A DNA stretch of 64,000 nucleotides from contig NC_053048.1 of assembly GCF_003473485.1 (NCBI RefSeq), positions 44,140,755 to 44,204,754 of the forward strand. Direction: 5' to 3'. The translations under genes and the position numbers were made by a program. The notes under the pieces were generated by a model, which was not told the origin of the DNA, did not search any database, and saw only the letters and a program-made list of their open reading frames with translations. Source of the stretch: Medicago truncatula. Its lineage: Eukaryota > Streptophyta > Magnoliopsida > Fabales > Fabaceae. This document shows, in pieces, positions 57,487 to 64,000 of the stretch. Every line of letters starts with the position of its first letter. Position 1 is the stretch's first letter.

Positions 57487-58143
57487 CTATATTTTGCCAA
57501 GCATAGATTCAGTCATGAATCGACTTCCGTCTGCAAAAACTTCTTCAGATACTGACGTGGAAGGATAATGAAACACATAAACATTATATTCCACGTGAGC
57601 ATCACCTATATGTAAATCAACCGTGTGAGTTTTTGCCTGAATAAAGCCACGTGCGAATCTAAATTCCCCGGTTCCGCCAATAATTGGCATTTCCCTAATA
57701 GGGGCACCAATTGTGTTGCGCCCTAACACACTAAGCGTGCTACCGTTGAATTTTCCTTCCGTAAACGCAAAGGTCATGCCCATAACAAGTTCCAATTCAA
57801 GCACAGCTTCTTGAGACACTGTTAGGTAAAAACCTTGTGCTTTTCCAATTTGTGTAGATTTAAGGTCAGGTCCAACGGTTAATGGGTCCTCCAAAACCAC
57901 TATGGAGCCAAATGGTAAGGGTGATTTGGATTTACCGTTTAAGGGTGATTCAGCTGATATGACTACGGTAGGCTTTGGGCCAGAAACGATGTCATGCAAG
58001 AAAAAATGGATGTGAGTGAGTTTCTCTTGTTTGAAACCAAGGTATGATGGAGAAATATTTTGGTAGTAAGTGGCGTTAACAAAGGAAGAAAAGAGAAAGG
58101 TTGTGAAGAAGGTTAGGCATAATAGGGTTTTGGAGTTAGCCAT
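57487..58143 (-). CDS. Dirigent protein (copy 5), divergent, C-terminally extended
   Basis: Intronless ORF of 218 residues. A signal-peptide-like N-terminus (LLCLTFFTTFLFSSFVNA) precedes a dirigent domain with THIHFFLHDIVSGPKPT, LEDPLTVGPDLKS, IGKAQGFY, FNGSTLSVLGRN, REMPIIGGTGEFRFARG and VEYNVYVFHY. It keeps the family pattern but is clearly less similar to copies 1-4 and has a two-to-three-residue insertion (LELELVMGM). After the usual FHY end it continues for 22 residues (PSTSVSEEVFADGSRFMTES and two more before Lys-Ile), unlike the others. Expected role: secreted dirigent protein; substrate unknown. It lies 12 kb from copy 4 and is probably an older paralogue. A TATA box lies about 90 bp upstream. 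Confidence 0.92.
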   Translation of the reverse strand: MANSKTLLCLTFFTTFLFSSFVNATYYQNISPSYLGFKQEKLTHIHFFLHDIVSGPKPTVVISAESPLNGKSKSPLPFGSIVVLEDPLTVGPDLKSTQIGKAQGFYLTVSQEAVLELELVMGMTFAFTEGKFNGSTLSVLGRNTIGAPIREMPIIGGTGEFRFARGFIQAKTHTVDLHIGDAHVEYNVYVFHYPSTSVSEEVFADGSRFMTESMLGKI

Positions 58144-58232
58144 AGTGATATATTTGTGAATAGGTGAAGTTAGTATTATTGGCTAGGTTGTAATTTGTTA
58201 GTGATGCATAATTGAAAGGAGAAAAAGGATTG

Positions 58233-58241
58233 TATTTATAG
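58233..58241 (-). promoter_or_regulatory. TATA box of dirigent copy 5
   Basis: CTATAAATA on the minus strand, about 90 bp upstream of the ATG. Confidence 0.65.
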
Positions 58242-58249
58242 ACGGTTGG

Positions 58250-59225
58250 GACTATGAAAAGTATTTGGACTTTAGGAGAGTGACCTCATACTATATGTAT
58301 ATATCCGATAATATGATGCCGGTCTAAGGATAAAAGTTGAATATGGATTAAAAAATCAAACCAAAGTATTTTACTATACGTTTCGTCGTTATTTTTTGTT
58401 TTTGTTGTAGTCACGGAATAATAAGCCTCAAGAAAATGCGGCATTGCATGCATGAGATGAGATCATGGAAATAATCAATTCCGGATATTCATATGATTGT
58501 GTTGTTTCAACTTTCAAGTTTTCTTAATTTTTTTAATAATTATTTTTTAAAACAGATTCAAATATAAGGTAATAAAGTCAGATCATGGGCTTGATTCCAA
58601 AAACTATGAGGTGTTGTTGATTATATTGTTTACCTACCTCTGGCATCAACATGACCATGTCTACGAATTAAGGACACCTTTAGGATTAGCCCTATCGCGG
58701 TATCCAACATTTCTATGACATTTGTATGGCATATATGGATAACTAAATTCGGTGTCTTAAATAAAATTGTTTTTTCTTTAATTCAACACTCCTAGGACTG
58801 ACGTCTGACATCTATATAATACTCATACGAGTCGTGACAGACAACTCAGACAAATATCTGAAACATTTTTTCTCTCTTGCTTCCACATACCGTAGATACA
58901 AGAGTTACATATGCTTTGAGAAATGTTGATCAATTAGGGATTTTAAACATTAAAGTTGATAATAACATTTTTAACTTTTTTGATAGTAGATGAATAAATA
59001 AAGGTCAAATACTATGATATCTTGTTTGATAACATTTTCTAATGAAATAATTTGCTCAAGTTAGATGCTTATATATGTATTTTGATTTTCAATTTAGACT
59101 GTCTATAAATAAATTAACATATATGTAACGGTGCCGGTGTCCTGTATTTTTACCCTAGCGGTGTCAAAGTGTATGTGCTAGTATCGTGTCAAGTGTCTAT
59201 GTCGGAGTCCATGCTTCATACGACC
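58250..59225. other. Intergenic, AT-rich
   Basis: I see no gene in this stretch. Confidence 0.5.
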
Positions 59226-59229
59226 ATGT

Positions 59230-59770
59230 TCAATCCCAGAGATAAAATCTTTAACCGCAATCCTTATTGATTTGTCTTGAGCTTCAAAATCATTTTCCTA
59301 TGAGTAAAAATTTAGACTTAGGAGCACCTAAACCACCTTTATTCCTATCTTAACAAATAGTGTTCCAATGAACCTTAATTAGGAGCTCCCACCTCCTCTA
59401 AGGTCGATAAAGCAGATTTGAGTAAAACAAGACGACCATCCATAGAGAAGTTACGTGTCTTACAATTAGAGTCTATGGTGAACATTATTGGGTTGCAACC
59501 AATTGAAAGACCAAATATTTAAAAGGCTTCTAACCAATTTTGCATTTAAGAACACGAGATGCATCTTCTAACAAAGAAGGTGAAACATTTACACCAACTA
59601 ACAAATTTTTTATGAAAGTTCACTTTGAGATCTGACACCAATTTAAAGAGGATCAAGTTGACCTTGATAGCCATTATATTGGGACGAGAATTAAAGTGTC
59701 ATCCGCGAATTATAGATGTGAGATTCTAAGTTGAGAATATTGTCGAACTAGTAGCGCGAAAACCAACACT
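59230..59770 (-). pseudogene. LINE reverse-transcriptase remnant
   Basis: On the minus strand the catalytic FADDT motif is legible (59695-59709), followed by LILVP, then further downstream in a mix of frames VGVNVSPSLLEDASRVLKCK and KGGLGAPKSKFLLIGK, which match the order of motifs in plant LINE reverse transcriptases. Several stops and frameshifts show it is dead. Ends are not resolved. Confidence 0.65.
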
Positions 59771-59824
59771 TGCCAAAGCACATAAAATTATCACCTTCAG
59801 TAATGATAAAAAATAATAATAATA

Positions 59825-60165
59825 AAGTGCCTAGATAAGATTAAGATTAATACAATTAGTATTTTTTGGTATAAATCGGGTATCCTCCGTGCGCAACTGC
59901 GGAGACTAATCCCTCGAGCATTATGGGACCCAAATAGGCGGCAGACTCTCACTAAGAGTTTAATACGGTTAGTATCTGCCTTAACATTACAATTAAACAC
60001 AATAAAAAAAATTACAAAAACCGACACGTTAGTAATTTAGCATCCGCCTTAACAAGATTAATTTTAATAAAAATTTAATCACACAATTAAGTAGTGCCTA
60101 GATAAGAGTAATACAAGAATCCTTAAAAAAAAAAAAAAAATAAATAAAAATAAAAAAAGAGCAAT
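59825..60165. repeat. Unclassified repeat with flanking GTGCCTAGATAAGA copies
   Basis: AGTGCCTAGATAAGATTAAG at 59827 and AGTGCCTAGATAAGAGTAAT at about 60092 flank a segment that contains a conserved-looking stretch, on minus GTCTGCCGCCTATTTGGGTC then CCTCGAGGGATTAGTCTCC order reversed, and an A-rich end near 60125-60165. The two terminal copies could be target duplications of a SINE or a local tandem duplication. Confidence 0.35.
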
Positions 60166-60455
60166 ACAAGAACGCAAGAAAATAAAATTGCTTGCTGACA
60201 TTGTTTCATGCATTATTTTTTATTTTTTAAGATGCTGACATTGTTTTATATGTTTCTACATTTCAACGTAGGTGACATTTTCTGGTCAGAAAAAATGGTT
60301 GGTGCCATTTTGTCATAAAACCAAAATAACATGCCATATGTGACATAGCAGGATTAATGTCTTGTTTTCTTTCTATTTTTATATATCTTTTTGAGAATTG
60401 ATGTTGACACATTACATAAGACTAAGGCACATAAATAAAATACGTTTTTGTCTCT

Positions 60456-60534
60456 TCGACAGTTAACTGTCGAGGAATTCAAAAACCGGTTGCAGTTAAC
60501 TGCCGAGAAAAACCTCGGTAGTTAACTGCCGAGG
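60456..60534 (+). promoter_or_regulatory. Three AGTTAACTG palindromes upstream of the PMD gene
   Basis: TCGACAGTTAACTGTCGA is a perfect 18-bp palindrome (60456-60473). CAGTTAACTG recurs at 60493-60502, and a near-perfect 22-bp palindrome with CCTCGG/CCGAGG arms and AGTTAACT core lies at 60513-60534. CAGTTA/TAACTG fits the core of MYB-type binding sites. A TATA-like CATAAATAG follows at 60544-60552, so the sites sit where proximal promoter elements would. Confidence 0.6.
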
Positions 60535-60543
60535 CGTGCTGAA

Positions 60544-60552
60544 CATAAATAG
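60544..60552 (+). promoter_or_regulatory. TATA-like box of the PMD gene
   Basis: CATAAATAG, ten bases after the last AGTTAACTG palindrome and about 125 bp before a splice donor (ACAA|GTAAGT at 60670) that opens a leader intron ending at 61300. Confidence 0.5.
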
Positions 60553-61302
60553 AAGCAAAAACATAAACACATATCAGTTTCAAAACTTCTCCAAACTTCT
60601 CAAATTCTTTCCAATCTTCACCAAAGCCATTTTCACGAATTGCAAGCAAATCAACAGCACATTATCACAAGTAAGTTGTATCAATCATTTTAACAATAAT
60701 GTTAGTTTGTTTAGGTTTATTTTTTTAAAAAAATTATAGTAGTTTGGATGTGGTTAGGATTGATTTTAAAATTGACAATTTGATGATTTCATGTGTAGTT
60801 TATGAATTGAAAAATGAATGTACTTGTTGCCTATGTTGTTTAAATCATAATGTGGCTTTGAATGGTGGCAAATGAACACAATTTGAATATGTTTTATACT
60901 TTGCACACAAAGTGTTTGATCAAATGCCTCAATGAAAATTATATTGATTATTTAGTTAGTTTAGGTTATGGAAATGATAGAAATGCTGTTAATTATAGTT
61001 TGGTTAAGAGTATATTAATTTGTTAGTTAGTTTAGGTTATGAGAATTATGATGGACACAAATGATTAAGTGTGTAGAAATGATTAAGTGTATGTTAATTA
61101 TTGAATGATGTTTAGGTTATTATGGAAATGATGGACATAAATTTTATTGTAATGATGATTATATTGAATGATTTTAGGTTATGGAAATGATGTTCATTGT
61201 TGTACTTTTAATGTGTTTGATTATGTTTATGTTTAGTTTAGGTTTAATGTGTTTGATTAGGTTATGGAAATGATGTTAATTTTTTAATTTTTTTGTGTAG
61301 AT

Positions 61303-63672
61303 ATGGCCGATCAGGACCCCATTGATCCATCTAAGATGATTGGTGGTAAGCGTGCGATGACTCAAAGCCACCGGAAGCAGAGGCAAAGCGGGCACATCCC
61401 AAAGAGGGGAAGAGGTCGAAGGGGGGATGGTTCAGGGACTTCGCAGGAGGCTTCTCAGGCTACACAGCCTAAAGAGTCGCAGGTGGTTGATCCGAGCCAG
61501 GAGGTGGAGTACCTGAATTATCAGGATCAGGTACACCACGATGTGACTGATGGTGGGTATGACCAGGATCATATACCAGAGTAGCAGCATATAGCATATG
61601 ATGATGACATTGCAGCAGCGGCTACCCCAGCAGTGTTACCTTTGGAGCCTCCCTCTCTTGAAGGACCGGAAGATATATCTCTGATGAACTCTTATGACAA
61701 GCATGTGACATTGCCGCTTTGGTATAATTCAGATAATGTAAGTGTTATTTTTAATTATCTTAAATTATCATATGCAACAAAAATTAATGTTTTAATTTTT
61801 TTTATATATGTGTTTGTTATAATCTTTTTTAATATGTGTGTTTTTTTAATTATTTTCTTTATGTTTAATTATTTTCTTTATTCAACTTTTATTGTTTTGT
61901 TTATGTTTAATTATGATTTAAATTGTTTTTGTTATGTGTTTTTTTTAAGTTTTAAGGTTTACATGTGTTCTGTTTTATTTTTGCATTTGTTAAGTTTTAT
62001 ATTGTTTAGTTAAATGTTTACATTGTTTAATGTATAAATTGTTTAAACTATGTTTATTTTTTATATTATTTCAGGTTCGTAAGGTGCGTTACGTAAAATC
62101 GATTAATCATGGGACTAAGATTTTGAGTCTCGGACGTCCAAACGGGAATCAGGATTGGTTTTGGGATCCGCTTAGGGAGAGCGGATTACATGATTTGGTT
62201 TACCTGGGCTACGCCACTGTGCCTCATGCTTTGATGATGACTCTATGCGAGAGGTGGCATCCCGAGACCAGACTTTTCACATGCCCTTGGGGAAGATGAC
62301 TGTGACTTTGGATGATGTCGCATCTCGTATGCATCTTCAGATTGAAGGGCGGATGTTGAGCCATGGGAAGAAGATGTTGAAACATGAGGGAGCGACACTA
62401 ATGGTGAGGCACTTGGGTGTGTCGCAGCAGGAGGCAGAGAAATTTTGCGGTACAGAGTATGGTGGGTACATTAGTTATCCGAAGCTGAGGGAATTATATA
62501 CGAGGTACCTTGGTAGGGCTAACATATTGGCGGATACAGAGGATCCAGAGGAGATGGAGGAGTTGGAGAGGATTAGGAAATATTGTGTGAGGTGTTACCT
62601 TCTCTGTCTTGTAGGATGCTTGTTGTTTGGTGATAGAAGTAACAAACGCATCGAGTCGATCTATCTGACGACCATGGAGGACGGCTACGCGGGGATGCGT
62701 AATTATTCGTGAGGAGGGATGACACTGGCATACCTATACGGCGAGTTAGCTGAGGCCTGTAAGCCTGGAGACAGAGCTCTTGAGGAAAGCGTGACACTGC
62801 TCACCGTAAGAAACTTATAAATGTGAACCTTAACTTTTATTATTTTTTATATTTTTTGTGCGTAATAATTTATAAATGTGATTTGTTTGGTTTGTGTAGG
62901 CATGGTTTTTGGCCCATTTTCCGAAGTTTTTCAGTGTTGATCCAAACACCGACTATGTTGAAAACTTTCCGGTTGCGGCGAGATGGAAGCTATAGAAGGG
63001 TCATGGAGAGGGGTTGATGTATCGCTCATTGCTTGATCGTATTCAGTTTGATGACGTATGTTGGAGGTCGTACGAAGAGCACAGGAAGATCCAGGGTTTT
63101 GAGGAGATATTCTGGTATTCAGGCTGGATTATTTGCAGTGTTCGTAGAGTAGGGTGTACCGTCACTTGCCTGAGAGGGTGTTAAGGCAATACGGATACGT
63201 CCAGACAAACCCTAGACATCCGGCGGATGTTGTAGAGCTGACACCGCCTCAGATTGTGCAGACATTCGTATACTTCCGCACTCACACGCTTAAGGAGGCC
63301 GATTGGGGTGAGCAGGCAGCAGAGCAGACATGGCATATGAGGGAGGGCTATGTGTTATGGTACACTAAGGTGTCTCACCCTCAGATTTTTCCACCTCTTT
63401 CAGGAGATCTTCCGAGGCCAGCAAATGAAGAGCAGATCATTGCAGAGCAGTGAGAGCGGTACAAGGCGAGAAGCTCGCCTGACACCTATGACATGGTTAG
63501 TGTCGTTGTTGCCTACGCTGATGCGCAGATAGGTCAGGAGGAGGTCATGAGCCCTCAACAGTGGTTTCAGACCATGACCCATGTTAGGAAGCAGATCGCG
63601 CCGATCTTGACTAGGAGGCGAGGCCAGAAGCCGATGAGGAGGCACCAGTAGCATCAGCAAGACCATGAGTAG
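61303..63672 (+). pseudogene. Plant mobile domain (MAIL/MAIN-like) gene, broken
   Basis: Three coding pieces with GT-AG junctions: 61303-61737, 62075-62805 and 62900-63672. The ATG (MADQDPIDPSKMIGG) follows a 630-bp leader intron. The N-terminus is basic and low in complexity; the PMD part includes GLHDLVYLGYATVPHALMMT, FHMPLGKMTVTLDDVASRMH, CLLFGDRSNKRIESIYL and EEIFWYSGWI. The C-terminal tail resembles PMD proteins once annotated as serine/threonine phosphatase 7 long-form homologues. Breaks: TAG at 61582, a frameshift near 62264-62272, TGA at 62710 and 63451 where Trp is expected, TAG at 62993, a frameshift near 63150-63156 and TAG at 63649. PMD proteins act in transposon silencing and genome stability, and related domains ride on plant transposons. 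This copy cannot make a full protein. Confidence 0.85.
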
Positions 63673-63755
63673 TAGTATTTTATGTTTAGGATATATTTTC
63701 ATGACTTGGTGTATATTTTCATGACATTTGATCGTTTCGTTGTATTTGAAGGTGA

Positions 63756-64000
63756 AAAACACAAGAAGGGGGGGTTGAATTGTGTTTTCTTTTTCTCTTA
63801 AAAAAATACTTCTTCTGATAAAACTTCAGAAGCAGTTTGATTGCTTCTGATGAAATGATCAGAGTCAGATTGCAGCGGAAAAGAACAGAGCAGAGAAAAG
63901 AAAGACAAAGACACAAGCAGTTATCCTGGTTCCTTCCACAACACGGAAGTAGTCCAGTCCCCCTTGCATTTCCAAGGAGATTTCACTATAATCACAAAGA
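63756..64000. mobile_element. Start of another repeat at the window edge
   Basis: From AAGGTGAAAAACACAAGAAG the sequence resembles a dispersed legume repeat I associate with LTR-type elements (GGGGGGTTGAATTGTG, CTGGTTCCTTCCACAACACG). It runs off the right edge, so neither ends nor class can be shown. Confidence 0.35.

Noticed and set aside
61633..62013. ORF of 126 codons as a membrane protein
   Set aside because: The hydrophobic stretch is translation of the T-rich intron 61738-62074 of the plant mobile domain gene.

Overview
The window is nuclear DNA of a flowering plant, most likely a legume of the temperate (Medicago/Trifolium/pea) group. The reasons are a multi-exon gene with GT-AG introns, very AT-rich spacers, tRNA-derived SINEs, LINE remnants, Mutator-type MITEs, long LTRs of Ogre/Tat type and a plant dirigent gene cluster. 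The species is inferred, not proven. There are no bacterial operons, no CRISPR array and no rRNA gene.

Layout. 1-4.3 kb: a tandem repeat array, then an LTR with primer-binding site (minus strand). 4.3-9.6 kb: a three-level nest of transposons, with 5-bp target duplications visible at both inner levels. 9.6-20.2 kb: the main housekeeping gene, an 11-coding-exon minus-strand gene for a Mic1/RMC1-like protein (regulator of the MON1-CCZ1 Rab7 exchange factor), with two probable 5' leader exons and a short upstream ORF. 20.2-26.5 kb: SINEs and three LINE RNase H remnants, one internally triplicated. 26.6-58.2 kb: five intronless minus-strand dirigent genes (26.6, 37.0, 40.5, 44.5 and 57.5 kb). The middle three are near-identical tandem copies that also share promoter blocks with a TATA box and a W-box core. 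The spacers hold a 3.15-kb Mutator-like element with a 9-bp target duplication, a Helitron end with a decayed RPA70-like gene, MITEs, a PIF/Harbinger-like element, a hAT-like element rich in GGCTCG motifs, and a GC-rich Mutator-like element. 58.2-64 kb: a LINE reverse-transcriptase remnant and a plant mobile domain (MAIL/MAIN-type) gene broken by nonsense codons and frameshifts, with a palindromic promoter, then the start of another repeat.

Function. The dirigent genes encode secreted proteins that guide radical coupling or related phenol cyclisations in lignan or pterocarpan-type defence chemistry. Their clustering, shared orientation and shared W-box promoters suggest one expanding, stress-responsive family. 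The RMC1-like gene is unrelated to them and serves vacuolar trafficking. Most of the rest is mobile DNA in several stages of decay. I found no convincing new multi-gene system; the most distinctive structures are the fully resolvable transposon nest, the dirigent duplications with matching promoters, and palindrome-rich control regions in two mobile or mobile-like elements.
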